DNA of 64,000 nt, taken from Alphaproteobacteria bacterium. Lineage in GTDB: Bacteria; Pseudomonadota; Alphaproteobacteria; UBA7985; JAUIBT01. The notes beneath the pieces are model-generated. The model was not told the DNA's origin. It saw nothing but the letters and a program-made list of their open reading frames with translations, and ran no database searches. The stretch is from NCBI GenBank assembly GCA_030428565.1, contig JAUIDR010000001.1, positions 1-64,000 of the forward strand, in the 5' to 3' direction. This document shows positions 55,194-64,000 of this stretch, piece by piece; position 1 is the stretch's first letter; each line of letters opens with the position of its first letter. The translations under genes were made by a program, and so were the position numbers.

Positions 55194-56633
55194 CTAGCGA
55201 AGTCGGGGCGACCAAGCCGGATCAGAGGCATCGTTCGGCGTAATCACCAAGCGCTCTTGGTAGGTAAACAGATCCACTGAATAAAGCGCGGTTTGCACCG
55301 AATCACCCTGCGCGGTGGGCTCTTGCTTATAATAAGCCAACAAGCGCCCATTGGGGGCCCAAGTCGGGCTCTCGGCCACAAATCCGCTCGTTAACAGGCG
55401 TTCATCGGAGCCATCGGGCCGCATGATGCCAATATGGAAGTCCTCGCCCTGGCGCTTAGTGAATGCGATCCACTCGCCGGTTGGCGACCAAACCGGGGTC
55501 GCATAGCTGCCCTGCCCGCGTGAAATGCGTCGTACCTCGCCCGTACCCAGCGATTTGACATAGAGCTGTTGGCTGCCGCCGCGATCCGATTCGAACACCA
55601 GGCGTCGCCCTGTCGGGCTATAGGAGGCAGCAGTGTCGATGCCCTGGCTATTGGTCAACCGGGTGCGCCGACGGGTCGTAAGGTCAACCTCATAAAGATC
55701 CGTATTGCCGTTCAAGGAAATGCTCAGCACCATACGATCGCCCTTGGGCGAAAACCGCGGCGCGGTGGGCGTGCCTTGAAAATCGGAAATCACCTCTTGC
55801 TGGCCGGTCTCTAAATTGTAGATGAAGACGCGCCAGGTACTGCCCTGCAAGGCGACATAGGTGATTTCCTGGCTGGCCGGTGAAAAGCGCGGCGTTGTCA
55901 CCAACAGGTCATTGCCGGTCAAAATACGATGGTTGCCACCGTCTTGATCCATGATGGCCAGCTGTTTGGTGCGGCGCGTCTTGGGGCCGCTCTCAGCGAC
56001 ATAAACGATGCGCGTATCGAAAGCGCCATCCTCGCCGGTCAAGCGCTTCATGACCTCGTCTGAGATGACGTGACCGACCCGGCGCCAGTTGTTGGCCATG
56101 GTTGAAAAAGACAGCGCCATCAGCTGATTTCGGCGCACCGTGTCTGTCAGGAAGAATTCGACGTTTAGGCGGCCGTATTGGCTGACCTTAATGCGGCCGG
56201 TGATTACATTGTCCGAGCCCGCGAGCTGCCACTGGGGATACTGGATATTCAACAGGGCCGCGCGCGGGTCTTGCGGGTGCATCTTGGGATCAATCGTTCG
56301 CAACAGACCAGCGCGGCTCAAATTACTGCGCACAATGCGGGCGATCTCCATGCCCATATCTTGTTCTTGGCTGGTCTTGCCGACAAAATCCACCACCGCG
56401 ACCGGCACCTGACGTGCGCCGGTGCCAGTGATGGTTAGCTCAACTTCCTTGGAAGCAATGCTTTGCTGAGCCAAGGCCGGACCGCCGCCGAGCGCGACAA
56501 GGGCAGCCAGCGCCACTAGCGATCCCAGTGCCACTAGCGATCCCAGTGCCACTAGCAAACCCCGCACCCCGTTGCGGGCGGACCGCAGCACGTATGTACA
56601 GCAAGCATTTAAGATATTTGACATATGAAACAT
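55194..56633 (-). CDS. tolB: Tol-Pal periplasmic protein TolB
   Basis: TolB links the inner-membrane TolQRA energy complex to Pal. The N-terminal domain (about 60-190) and a six-bladed beta-propeller (about 200-478) are complete: repeats such as SPDG or SPTG with R(D/N) segments occur in ITYVALQGSTWRVFIYNLET and TPRFSPASQEITYVA. The start is uncertain; ATG 56633 precedes a signal peptide with LVALGSLVALGSLVALAALVAL, generated by an 18-base repeat. The frame opens up to 56795 but without conserved residues. No clear ribosome-binding site precedes ATG 56633 or the next ATG. Confidence 0.93.
   Translation of the reverse strand: MFHMSNILNACCTYVLRSARNGVRGLLVALGSLVALGSLVALAALVALGGGPALAQQSIASKEVELTITGTGARQVPVAVVDFVGKTSQEQDMGMEIARIVRSNLSRAGLLRTIDPKMHPQDPRAALLNIQYPQWQLAGSDNVITGRIKVSQYGRLNVEFFLTDTVRRNQLMALSFSTMANNWRRVGHVISDEVMKRLTGEDGAFDTRIVYVAESGPKTRRTKQLAIMDQDGGNHRILTGNDLLVTTPRFSPASQEITYVALQGSTWRVFIYNLETGQQEVISDFQGTPTAPRFSPKGDRMVLSISLNGNTDLYEVDLTTRRRTRLTNSQGIDTAASYSPTGRRLVFESDRGGSQQLYVKSLGTGEVRRISRGQGSYATPVWSPTGEWIAFTKRQGEDFHIGIMRPDGSDERLLTSGFVAESPTWAPNGRLLAYYKQEPTAQGDSVQTALYSVDLFTYQERLVITPNDASDPAWSPRLR
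56521..56556 (-). repeat. 18-base in-frame repeat in the tolB signal peptide
   Basis: GATCCCAGTGCCACTAGC occurs at 56521-56538 and 56539-56556, with a partial copy before it. On the coding strand it encodes LVALGS repeats, lengthening the hydrophobic core of the TolB signal sequence in six-residue steps. Confidence 0.88.
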
Positions 56634-56906
56634 ACATCTAGAGCGGATCAAAGGGCTGCCCCATCCAAGCAAATTGCGCGATTGGCCGAACGGCCGCGAA
56701 CCGGCTGCCAGCCTCTGTCTTGACGCTGGAGACGAACTGGCGAGACGCCAAAACGAAACGGCGTCGCCAGAGTGAGACCATGGCTTGCGCTCCAACTTTG
56801 GCAGGCATGTGGCGCTGTCTGGTCACTATGTTGCCCGCCAGCAACAGTTCCACATAAATCGACATTGATCCCCAAGTCTGGCGCTCACCGCTTGAAAATC
56901 TTTTCT

Positions 56907-58568
56907 CTAACGGAAAGTTGGTCTGGCTGTTAGGCGGAGGCTAGAGTGCGTCGATGGAGGAGCTGCTAATACCCCCGTGCGAAGAACAGCTCGCTCAACT
57001 GATTCATACCAGAGACGATAGATTGGATTTGCTAGACGTTCAGGTTCCAAAGGCTCGATACGTGTAACTCGGCCTTCAGGGTTCGTATAATGGATCCTGA
57101 CTCGAATATCTGGAGCTCCCTCGATGCTCAAACCGGGTGGATATTGCCAATTTTGATCTATTGCATACAGCAAATATTGCTGCTGTCCCGATGTCAAACC
57201 ACCGCCTGCTTCGGTGTCGGCAGCAGCTTGGCTGGTGCCAGTATTGGCACCGCTGGTCGGCGGGCTATCCAGGATCGGCGCCGTCAAGGCTTGGCTCGCC
57301 GATTGAGCCGCTTCGGGTTGCGGCGTCGGGCTCGCGGCCTGATCTAGGCTATCCAACAGAGAATCGATATTCGTCTCGGATGTCGCAGGCTCCGGTTCTG
57401 GCTGGGTCTCCGGTTCTGGCTGGGTCTCCGGTTCTGGCTCTGGCGCAGGATCTGGCTCGGGCGCAGGATCTGCCTTGGCTGTGGCTGTCGGCAATTGCTC
57501 CAGAGAGTCCATTATTGAAGCAATATCATCCTTCGGCTGCTTGGCCTCGACTTGCGGCTCTGTTTGCGGCGCGGGTGTCGGTTCGGCGACCTTTGGCTGG
57601 GATTCTGGTTCCGGCTCCGGTTCGGGCTCAGGCTCTGGTTCGGGCTCGACGATGGCCAGCGTCTTGGGTTTGGGCAGTGGTTGTGGCGCTGGCGGACGCA
57701 CCGTGACCTGCGGTTCTTGATCAACCTCAGCCTCCGTTTTGGTCTCGGCTTCGACCTCCTCCGCGAGCGCTGCGATCGCATCCGGTTCTTCAACGGGTTC
57801 GGGCAACACTTCTTCAATGACTTCAGGCTCTTCCACGGGCGCGGGTTCTTCCACCGGCGCGGGCTCCTTCTCCACAGGCGCGGGCGTCGGCTCAGGCTTG
57901 GGCGCAGGCAGCGGCGTTGCAGCATCGGACACGGCGGCCGCCACAACAGTGTCGTCGCTGGTTTCGGCCGCCTCAGATGCAGGCTTGGGATCGCCTTCTT
58001 CTACCGGCGCTGCCATGCGCGCAATGCGTCGAGGTTTACGCAGCGGCAATGGTGCGGTCACTTTGACCTCCGCGTCCCGGACAATTGTCGATTCATCCGT
58101 CAGTTCGGGATTGTCGCTCGTGTCGGTCAGAACCGGCGCTTCTGCTTCAGACTTAGCAAGCTCTGGCTCATTAGCCGGTTCTGGCAGAGGCTCCAGCGCA
58201 GGTTCTGGGATTGCGGCAGGCTCAGGCTCGGGTTCCGGTTCGGGCTCAGTCACGGGTTCAGGCTCGGCAACCGCGGCTGGTTCTGGCTCGGGCTCGGGCT
58301 CGGGTTCCGGTGCGGGCAAAGCGGCAGGCTCCGGCTCTGCGGCGGGCTCAACGGCCGCCACCTCGGCGGGCTGCGGCGGGATCTGCAGCGGTTCCTGGGC
58401 CTCGTGCGCGCGCGCCGCCTGCTCAGCGGCTTCAAATTCAGCCACGCTGACCAAGGACACCTGAGTTGCCGGCGGTAACTCCGAGTGCAGCACATGCCAA
58501 AAGTCGGTGACAAAACCGACGATCAACAAAAGGTGCAGCCCCGCAGATACGCCAAGAGCCCACTTCAT
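56907..58568 (-). CDS. tolA: TolA
   Basis: TolA transmits the energy of TolQR to TolB-Pal. The 553-residue protein has an N-terminal membrane anchor ([20 protein letters not shown]), then a very long linker (about 60-460) of Glu-Pro and Glu-Ala repeats (EPEPEPEPE) instead of the Lys/Ala/Glu helix of E. coli TolA. The C-terminal TolA/TonB domain is short: [20 protein letters not shown] and [20 protein letters not shown]. The last 20 residues ([20 protein letters not shown]) lack the usual LPPEKY-type ending. There is a 273-base gap to tolB. Order and direction fit tolQ-tolR-tolA-tolB. Confidence 0.9.
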   Translation of the reverse strand: MKWALGVSAGLHLLLIVGFVTDFWHVLHSELPPATQVSLVSVAEFEAAEQAARAHEAQEPLQIPPQPAEVAAVEPAAEPEPAALPAPEPEPEPEPEPAAVAEPEPVTEPEPEPEPEPAAIPEPALEPLPEPANEPELAKSEAEAPVLTDTSDNPELTDESTIVRDAEVKVTAPLPLRKPRRIARMAAPVEEGDPKPASEAAETSDDTVVAAAVSDAATPLPAPKPEPTPAPVEKEPAPVEEPAPVEEPEVIEEVLPEPVEEPDAIAALAEEVEAETKTEAEVDQEPQVTVRPPAPQPLPKPKTLAIVEPEPEPEPEPEPEPESQPKVAEPTPAPQTEPQVEAKQPKDDIASIMDSLEQLPTATAKADPAPEPDPAPEPEPETQPEPETQPEPEPATSETNIDSLLDSLDQAASPTPQPEAAQSASQALTAPILDSPPTSGANTGTSQAAADTEAGGGLTSGQQQYLLYAIDQNWQYPPGLSIEGAPDIRVRIHYTNPEGRVTRIEPLEPERLANPIYRLWYESVERAVLRTGVLAAPPSTHSSLRLTARPTFR

Positions 58569-58572
58569 CGGT

Positions 58573-59004
58573 TCAGCCTTCCGGTTCTGCGACCAGCGAC
58601 AGGGCCGTATAGCCCGCCGTCGAAAGCTCAGCTAAGATCGCCACCAAGCGCTTGTACTGTAGGTCTTGATCGCCCCTTAAGAAGATTTTGCGGCTGGTAT
58701 CACCATCGCTTGCCACCTCCAACAGTGGGATGAGCGTTTGCGGTTCTAGTGGCCCCTCCCCACCCAAAAAGAGCTGCCCTTCTGCATCCAGCGATAGCGT
58801 GATGGGCGCTTGCACATCCAATACGCCGGGCGCGGTGGCTTTAGGCAAATTGAGCGGCACACCGACGGTCAACAAAGGCGCGGAGACCATAAAGACGATC
58901 AACAGCACCAACATGACATCGACCAGCGGCGTTACGTTAATGCTGGCGTTGCGTGCCAAGCGGCTGCGCTTGGAACGACGCGAGAAGTTAAAATCGCTAG
59001 CCAT
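58573..59004 (-). CDS. tolR: TolR
   Basis: This membrane protein forms the ion-driven motor with TolQ. ATG 59004 overlaps the tolQ stop by one base (TAATG) and gives 143 residues. One membrane segment (about 21-43) follows the conserved [20 protein letters not shown], in which Asp29 is the ion-binding acid. The periplasmic part (about 45-143) is normal for ExbD/TolR. Confidence 0.95.
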   Translation of the reverse strand: MASDFNFSRRSKRSRLARNASINVTPLVDVMLVLLIVFMVSAPLLTVGVPLNLPKATAPGVLDVQAPITLSLDAEGQLFLGGEGPLEPQTLIPLLEVASDGDTSRKIFLRGDQDLQYKRLVAILAELSTAGYTALSLVAEPEG

Positions 59005-59684
59005 TAGGTCTGCTCGATCTGGCGGCGGATAATGAGCGCGAATTCGGAGGCAAAGCTCTCTAATCGCAGCGCCGATCGGTTCACACGCCCAGAACACCAG
59101 TTGTACGCCACGCTAGCAGGGATCGCCGCGACCAGGCCCAGTGCCGTCGCGAACAGCGCCTCGGCAATACCCGGCGCCACCACCGCCAGCGAGGTATTGC
59201 CGCTCTCAGCGATGGCAGCAAACGAGCGCATAATCCCCCAAACGGTTCCAAACAGTCCGATGAAGGGCGCTGCGGAACCGACGTTGGCCAGACCGCCAAC
59301 GTGACGCTCCAATCCATCAAGCTGAATTTGAATTTCGCGATCCATCGAGCGCTCGACACGGCTCAAGAAAGAGGCCTTCAGGCCGTCGCTGGCATGAAAA
59401 TCGTTTGATTTGGGCGCGTTCGCCCATTCGTTCATCGCCACAACAAAGACCCGAGCCATCGGCCCGAGTGCTGTGCTTTGGTTCAAATCTTTTTGCAGGT
59501 GAACCAGATTTTCTGAACTCCAAAAAGCACGTTCAAACTGGCGGTCGCGGCTTTGCGAGCTGCCATAGACCATGGAGCGATTGAAGACCACCGCCCAGGT
59601 CCAGACCGACGCCAACAGCAAAATCAGCATAACCGCCTGAACGATTATGTCGGCATCCAAGATCAGGTCCAATATCGATGACAT
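59004..59684 (-). CDS. tolQ: TolQ
   Basis: TolQ is the motor partner of TolR in the inner membrane. The 226-residue protein has three membrane segments: residues about 13-34, 131-155 and 168-192, with APFIGLFGTVWGIMRSFAAI matching the ExbB/TolQ signature. The loop between segments 1 and 2 is cytosolic. It lies 122 bases after ybgC and overlaps tolR. Confidence 0.96.
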   Translation of the reverse strand: MSSILDLILDADIIVQAVMLILLLASVWTWAVVFNRSMVYGSSQSRDRQFERAFWSSENLVHLQKDLNQSTALGPMARVFVVAMNEWANAPKSNDFHASDGLKASFLSRVERSMDREIQIQLDGLERHVGGLANVGSAAPFIGLFGTVWGIMRSFAAIAESGNTSLAVVAPGIAEALFATALGLVAAIPASVAYNWCSGRVNRSALRLESFASEFALIIRRQIEQT

Positions 59685-59806
59685 AGCGATGTGCCGCCTT
59701 TCCTATTTTTGCGTCCTGCACGCTTGGAACAAACTGCGTGACCAACCCTGCACCATAAGACCACTTGCCGCCCAGACGTTCCAGCAAATCGGCTCTGCGG
59801 GCCGCC

Positions 59807-60262
59807 TTACTCTGGCATTGCGGTCGCAAAATGGCGCAAAAATGCAGTCGGCTGCCGCGCTGGGCGACCGTCCTGCGTAATAAACACCAGCACCACGCGA
59901 ACCCTAACAAGCTCCTGGCCGTCGCGCAAAAACACCTGATCAATGGTTGTGCGTACGGGGCCAATATCCGCCAGGGTCGAGCGAATGTGCAAAAGATCGT
60001 CAACTTTCGCGGGACGTTTATAGTCAATCTCCATGCGATGGACGACGGGCGAGAGGCCGTACTCGTTAGCAAAGCGGCTAATCGGCCACCCCAGACTGCG
60101 CAGCCATTCGGTGCGGGCCATGTCCGCAAAGCGGGCGTAGGTGCCGTGATAGACCACACCCACCGCGTCCGTATCGGGCAAAAAGACCCGGATCGCGTAG
60201 TCAAACGACGGCGCATCGCTTGCTTCCAATTCGCCTTTAGGTGCTGGGCTTGATGCGGTCAT
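59807..60262 (-). CDS. ybgC: Acyl-CoA thioesterase YbgC
   Basis: The 151-residue hotdog-fold thioesterase is the first gene of the Tol-Pal operon in many proteobacteria. The active-site motif DTDAVGVVYHGTYARFADM has the catalytic Asp and the Tyr-His pair; HRMEIDYKRPAKVDDLLHIR is also conserved. It hydrolyses acyl-CoA or acyl-ACP. Its exact role in Tol-Pal function is unsettled. Confidence 0.93.
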   Translation of the reverse strand: MTASSPAPKGELEASDAPSFDYAIRVFLPDTDAVGVVYHGTYARFADMARTEWLRSLGWPISRFANEYGLSPVVHRMEIDYKRPAKVDDLLHIRSTLADIGPVRTTIDQVFLRDGQELVRVRVVLVFITQDGRPARQPTAFLRHFATAMPE

Positions 60263-60317
60263 GCTTTGCAGGGCTCCATATTTTGAACTGCCATCACAAT
60301 TTCAAACTGCCATACCA

Positions 60318-61397
60318 CTAGGCCTCGTCGAACAACTGGGTTTGCGCTTGTACCCCGCCATCAGCCTCAGCAGTCAGGCGCGCAGGCGGCACGAGGCCCA
60401 AATGCTCAAAGGCGCTGCGGGTCAGCATGCGTCCGCGCGGCGTGCGCTGCAGCAAGCCCTGCTGCAGCAAATAGGGTTCGACCACATCTTCAAGCGTTCC
60501 GCGTTGGTCTGACAGCGCGGCTGCCAAGGTCTCAATGCCTACCGGCCCACCGTCATAGAACTCAGCGATGCAGCGCATGTAGCGGCGATCGCTGGCGTCT
60601 AGGCCGCGTTGGTCCACATCCAGCAGGCCCAGTGCATGATCGGCTAGATCTTGGTCCACCACTTCGGCGCCCGAGACGACCGCCACGTCGCGCACCCGGC
60701 GCAACAAGCGGTTGGCAACACGCGGTGTACCGCGCGAGCGGCGCGCGATCTCATTGGCGCCGCTGGGCAGCAAAGTGAAACCCAAAACCTGGGCACCGCG
60801 CGTCACGATGTTTTCTAATTCGTCAATTTCGTAAAAATTGAGGCGCAACGGGATGCCAAAACGCTCACGTAGTGGCGTGGTCAAAAGGCCGGTGCGGGTC
60901 GTCGCGCCCACCAGGGTAAAGGGCGGCAGATCAATACGCACCGAGCGCGCAGCGGGCCCCTCGCCGATCATAAGATCAAGCTGGAAGTCTTCCATAGCTG
61001 GGTACAGCACTTCTTCCACCGCTGGACTTAAGCGGTGGATCTCGTCAATAAACAGTACGTCACGGGCTTGCAGATTGGTCAATATGGCCGCCAAATCGCC
61101 CGCTTTGGCGATGACCGGGCCCGAAGTAGCGCGGAAGCCGACGCCCAGCTCCTTGGCGACGATCTGGCTCAACGTGGTTTTGCCGAGTCCCGGCGGACCG
61201 TGGAACAGCACGTGGTCCATGGCCTCTTCGCGCTGTTTGGCGGACTCGATAAAGATCGCCAAATTGTCCTTGAGCTGCCTTTGGCCGACAAAATCGGTCA
61301 GGCTGAGCGGGCGGATCGCATTTTCGGAAAAGTCGCCCTCGCGGTCAAGGTCTTGGGCCTGGCCGTCGGTCAAGGGATTGCGGTCGGTTTCGCTCAT
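60318..61397 (-). CDS. ruvB: Holliday junction DNA helicase RuvB
   Basis: RuvB is the AAA+ motor that, with RuvA, moves Holliday junctions. The 359-residue protein has Walker [13 protein letters not shown], Walker [14 protein letters not shown], the sensor [17 protein letters not shown] and the C-terminal winged helix (about 265-345). The start overlaps the ruvA stop by four bases (ATGA). Confidence 0.97.
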   Translation of the reverse strand: MSETDRNPLTDGQAQDLDREGDFSENAIRPLSLTDFVGQRQLKDNLAIFIESAKQREEAMDHVLFHGPPGLGKTTLSQIVAKELGVGFRATSGPVIAKAGDLAAILTNLQARDVLFIDEIHRLSPAVEEVLYPAMEDFQLDLMIGEGPAARSVRIDLPPFTLVGATTRTGLLTTPLRERFGIPLRLNFYEIDELENIVTRGAQVLGFTLLPSGANEIARRSRGTPRVANRLLRRVRDVAVVSGAEVVDQDLADHALGLLDVDQRGLDASDRRYMRCIAEFYDGGPVGIETLAAALSDQRGTLEDVVEPYLLQQGLLQRTPRGRMLTRSAFEHLGLVPPARLTAEADGGVQAQTQLFDEA

Positions 61398-62011
61398 CGT
61401 GCCAGCTCCGACAAGGCAGCACGGAACAGATCGTCAAAGCTGGTATCCGGGTTCTGTGCGACCAGACCAGCAACCACGGACGATGCGTTGGCTTGGCTGT
61501 AGCCCAAGTTGCCCAGGGCCGACACGACATCGCTGGCAAGGCTGCCTTGTGCTACGCTGCCCCCGCCCGCTTCACCCGACGGCGCGGCGGCACCCGGCGT
61601 CACGGCAAAGGCGGCCACTTTGTCTTTTAATTCCGATATCATGCGCTGGGCGAGTTTGGGGCCAACGCCAGGGGCGCGGGTGATGCTGGTTTTGTCCCCC
61701 GCCGAGATCGCCCGCCCCAACTCCTCCGCGGGCAGAACGCCCAAAATCGCCAAGCCGACACGCGCACCGACGCCCTGCACCGTAGTAATGAGATTGAACC
61801 AGCGCTTTTCAGCCTGATCGGCAAATCCGTAGAGGTGGATATGATCCTCCCGCACCTGGGTCTCGATCTCAAGCTGGACCGCTTCGCCGATGCCGGGCAT
61901 GCGGCCCAGCGTTGCCCGCGAAGCAAAGACGCGATAGCCCACGCCGTTCACGTCCAAAATCAAGAAATCTTCTTCGACGCGCGCAAGGCGTCCTGACAGC
62001 ATGGCGATCAT
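61394..62011 (-). CDS. ruvA: Holliday junction helicase subunit RuvA
   Basis: RuvA binds the four-way junction and loads RuvB. The 205-residue protein opens [20 protein letters not shown], the N-terminal OB-fold, then contains HhH motifs ([29 protein letters not shown]) and the C-terminal RuvB-binding domain (about 155-205, [19 protein letters not shown]). It overlaps ruvC by four bases. Confidence 0.96.
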   Translation of the reverse strand: MIAMLSGRLARVEEDFLILDVNGVGYRVFASRATLGRMPGIGEAVQLEIETQVREDHIHLYGFADQAEKRWFNLITTVQGVGARVGLAILGVLPAEELGRAISAGDKTSITRAPGVGPKLAQRMISELKDKVAAFAVTPGAAAPSGEAGGGSVAQGSLASDVVSALGNLGYSQANASSVVAGLVAQNPDTSFDDLFRAALSELAR

Positions 62012-62616
62012 GAGCGTACCATTAAGGCTCGTTTATAGCGTTGGGCGGCGGTCAAGGGCTGATCTTTTTGGCTCTTTTTAGTCTGGCCCGTCGCCAAGGG
62101 AGCTGAGGCTTTGTCGGCGGTACTCGGGCTGGACTCCCAGGTCGCCATTGAGGCGCGCAAATGCGCGTGACAAATGGCAACGGCCAGAGCGTCGGCGGCG
62201 TCTGCACTGGCAAATTCAACGCCTGGCAATAGGCGTTGCACCATCATTTGCACTTGTTCTTTTTGGGCATGACCCGCCCCAACGACGGCCTTTTTCACCT
62301 TGTTGGGCAGGTATTGTACGACGTCCAAGCCTTTTTGTGCGGGCACGAGCAGCGCGATGCCACGCGCCATTCCCAGTGCCAATGTTGTCGTTGCGTTGGA
62401 GTTTACAAAGGTCTCTTCAACCGCTGCCTCTTGCGGCAACCAGGTATCAAAGACTTCCAGCAGACCGTTTTGTAACTGCAAAAGCCGGTTGGACAGCGCC
62501 GCTTTGTCGTCGCTTCTCACCGTGCCGTTCGCAACGTGACGCAGCCGCGAGCCTTGCATCTCAATGATGCCCCACCCGGTATTCCGAAGACCGGGATCTA
62601 TGCCGATTAAGCGCAC
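62008..62616 (-). CDS. ruvC: Holliday junction endonuclease RuvC
   Basis: RuvC cuts Holliday junctions after RuvAB migration. I chose GTG 62616, because AGAGG precedes it and the product starts (V)[16 protein letters not shown], with the first catalytic Asp; the frame runs upstream to 62817 without similarity. The 202-residue product has [18 protein letters not shown] (catalytic Glu) and the acidic end of the active site in [19 protein letters not shown] 30-residue polar tail follows. Confidence 0.95.
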   Translation of the reverse strand: MRLIGIDPGLRNTGWGIIEMQGSRLRHVANGTVRSDDKAALSNRLLQLQNGLLEVFDTWLPQEAAVEETFVNSNATTTLALGMARGIALLVPAQKGLDVVQYLPNKVKKAVVGAGHAQKEQVQMMVQRLLPGVEFASADAADALAVAICHAHLRASMATWESSPSTADKASAPLATGQTKKSQKDQPLTAAQRYKRALMVRS

Positions 62617-62850
62617 GAGCGACCTCTGCTTAGCTGGTGGCGGGAATGCCTCTTGCCCCCTTCGCGGAGCAACTCTGAGACGTGCAGCTTCTGCAACCGG
62701 CCTCGCCGCGGCTAGGCGCCAAGACCGACAAAAAAGCGAACAAACGTTGCCCCTTTGTGAGCGCTCTGTCCAGGGCTTGTTACCAAGGCGCGAGCGGCGG
62801 GCCAAGGTGACGCGCAAGGGTGGTCTTGCGCGGACCTCAGCAGGATCGTC

Positions 62851-63603
62851 TTATTCTTCAGCCAGCTTGGCCATGACCTCATCGCTGACTTCGAAGTTGG
62901 AATAAACGGCTTGCACGTCGTCGTTGTCTTCCAAAATGTCGATCATCTTCATCAAGGTGCGGGCTTTGTCTTCGTCCAGCTCTGTCGTGGTGTTGGGCTT
63001 GAAAACCAACTTGCCTTCGGCCGGGTCGCCCAGCTCGGCTTCCAGAGCGTCTTTGACGACGCCAAAATCTTCGACCTCGGTGATGATCTCGTGGAATTCT
63101 TCGTCACTCTCGACATCCTGAGCGCCCGCTTCAATCGCCAGCTCCTCAATGCGATCCAAGTCCGCGACATCGGCGGCGTACTTGATCGAGCCCACGCGTT
63201 CAAAGCTGAAGGCCACAGAGCCCGTCTCGCCCAAGGAGCCACCATTCTTGGAAAAAGCCGTGCGCACTTCGCCTGCCGTGCGATTGCGGTTGTCGGTCAG
63301 AGCTTCAACGATGACCGCCACGCCGCCGGGGCCGTAACCCTCATAGCGCATTTCATCGAAGTTGGTGTCGTCGCCAGGGCCCTGGGCAGATTTAATCGCC
63401 CGTTCGATGCGGTCTTTGGGCATGTTGACCGCACGCGCCGCCTGGATTGCCCCGCGCAGACGCGGGTTGTTGGCGGGGTCGGGATCGCCCATTTTTGCGG
63501 CGACCATGATCTCACGGCCGACTTTGGTAAAGACCTTAGCGCGCTTGGCATCTTGCGCGCCCTTACGGTGCATAATGTTCTTAAATTTACTGTGACCTGC
63601 CAT
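62851..63603 (-). CDS. yebC: YebC/PmpR-family regulator
   Basis: The 250-residue protein starts [20 protein letters not shown], the family hallmark, and has [20 protein letters not shown]. YebC-type proteins bind DNA or assist translation of poly-proline stretches, and yebC next to ruvC is a common arrangement. It is separated from ruvC by 234 bases. Confidence 0.95.
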   Translation of the reverse strand: MAGHSKFKNIMHRKGAQDAKRAKVFTKVGREIMVAAKMGDPDPANNPRLRGAIQAARAVNMPKDRIERAIKSAQGPGDDTNFDEMRYEGYGPGGVAVIVEALTDNRNRTAGEVRTAFSKNGGSLGETGSVAFSFERVGSIKYAADVADLDRIEELAIEAGAQDVESDEEFHEIITEVEDFGVVKDALEAELGDPAEGKLVFKPNTTTELDEDKARTLMKMIDILEDNDDVQAVYSNFEVSDEVMAKLAEE

Positions 63604-63729
63604 GGGGCTGTCTAGCGTCCTTGCAAAGTTTCATCGAATGAAGGGGGATTTCGGCCTGTTTAACGCGCCGCGCGGGCAAGAGCAAGCTATGCCGCCATGC
63701 TGATGCTCGGGCGTTGAATTCAGAACCGC

Positions 63730-64000
63730 TTAGAGGTCCAGCGCCTTGCGCCAATCCGCCTCATTAAAACCGGCCAGAACTTGCTCACCGGTATCGAGCA
63801 CGGGGCGCTTGATAAGCTGGGGAATGCGAGCCATAGCCGCCAAGGCCTGGTCCTGATCGCCAAGTATCGTCGCCTGCTCGCTCGCCTCTAGGGCTTTGAA
63901 ATTGCGTGCGCGCGTGTTGAGCAGCGCCGGCATGCTAGCCTTATCAGCCCAACGCGGTAAGCGCTCGGCCAGGTCGCCCACATCCTTAAAGGCGACGAAC
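63730..64000 (-). CDS. ArsC/Spx-family protein, C-terminal part (gene runs off the window)
   Basis: The frame is open to the right edge and ends at 63730. Visible residues begin FVAFKDVGDLAERLPRWADK and include LLNTRARNFKAL and LIKRPVLDTGEQVLAGF, which match the C-terminal half of the ArsC/Spx thioredoxin-fold family (YffB-type). The N-terminal Cys-containing part is missing, so it cannot be said whether the reductase cysteine is present. Confidence 0.85.
   Translation of the reverse strand, partial: FVAFKDVGDLAERLPRWADKASMPALLNTRARNFKALEASEQATILGDQDQALAAMARIPQLIKRPVLDTGEQVLAGFNEADWRKALDL

Noticed and set aside
56638-56865. 75-codon open frame between tolB and tolA
   Set aside because: It shows no conserved residues and no good ribosome-binding site, and overlaps the likely 5' leader of tolB.
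57552-58478. Long plus-strand open frames opposite tolA, with Ser/Gly-rich or Arg-rich repeats
   Set aside because: They are mirror images of the Glu-Pro repeat of tolA. Low-complexity repeats stay open in several frames; there is no start context or conserved domain.
1-64000. CRISPR array, prophage or integron
   Set aside because: No regularly spaced direct repeats with unique spacers, phage structural genes, integrase or attachment duplications were seen; tandem repeats here have no spacers.

Overview
The window is a piece of an alphaproteobacterial chromosome with high GC content. This rests on gene families and gene order: a pal-tol-ybgC-ruvBAC-yebC block next to ftsH-tilS-cpoB, a PutA without its DNA-binding domain beside a divergent Lrp-type regulator, a betI-betC-betB-betA cluster of the rhizobial type, an NsrR/NnrU pair, and a TAT-exported SoxC. 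Choline sulfatase and sulfur oxidation genes would suit a marine or saline habitat, but genus cannot be read from this sequence. No rRNA, tRNA or CRISPR array was seen.

Layout. 1-2270: the right end of an IS66-family element sits inside the 3' end of a porin gene. An intact porin gene and a second, decayed porin copy follow, so three related porin 3' ends lie within 2.1 kb. 2616-6651: putA with divergent putR. 6806-10869: pseudouridine catabolism (psuK-psuG), a flavin monooxygenase and a secreted FG-GAP protein. 10883-16146: lysC, ubiG, a DUF599 membrane protein and hflK-hflC. 16245-21698 (minus strand): tdh, kbl, a uronate dehydrogenase-like SDR, a ureohydrolase, 5-formyl-THF cyclo-ligase and a group III truncated hemoglobin. 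Divergent to these are nsrR and nnrU. 22967-29711: an SHMT-fold enzyme with altered active-site residues, then betI-betC-betB-betA for conversion of choline sulfate to glycine betaine.

29831-35134 (minus strand): pepA, a GFA-type protein, a SAM-fold protein, a GNAT enzyme, azlD-azlC, and a secreted protein with a C-terminal I78-type inhibitor domain behind a possible TIMP/NTR-like module. 35445-39499: ybaN-like gene, parC and a patatin-like protein lacking its nucleophilic serine. 39861-43138: a small transposase-type HTH gene, soxD-soxC and an ArsR-family regulator of SqrR/BigR type with a matching ATATTC-N8-GAATAT site upstream of soxC. 43388-49671: tsf, rpsB, a quinone oxidoreductase, thiD, glmM and folP. 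49752-64000: ftsH, tilS, cpoB, pal, tolB, tolA, tolR, tolQ, ybgC, ruvB, ruvA, ruvC, yebC and a partial ArsC/Spx-family gene.

Most of the window is core metabolism and envelope maintenance. The accessory interest lies in the porin/IS66 region, the degenerate-catalysis proteins (patatin-like, SHMT-like), the isolated soxCD locus with its regulator and operator, the possible two-domain secreted inhibitor, and a repeated pattern of short tandem duplications at gene starts, gene ends and in envelope proteins.
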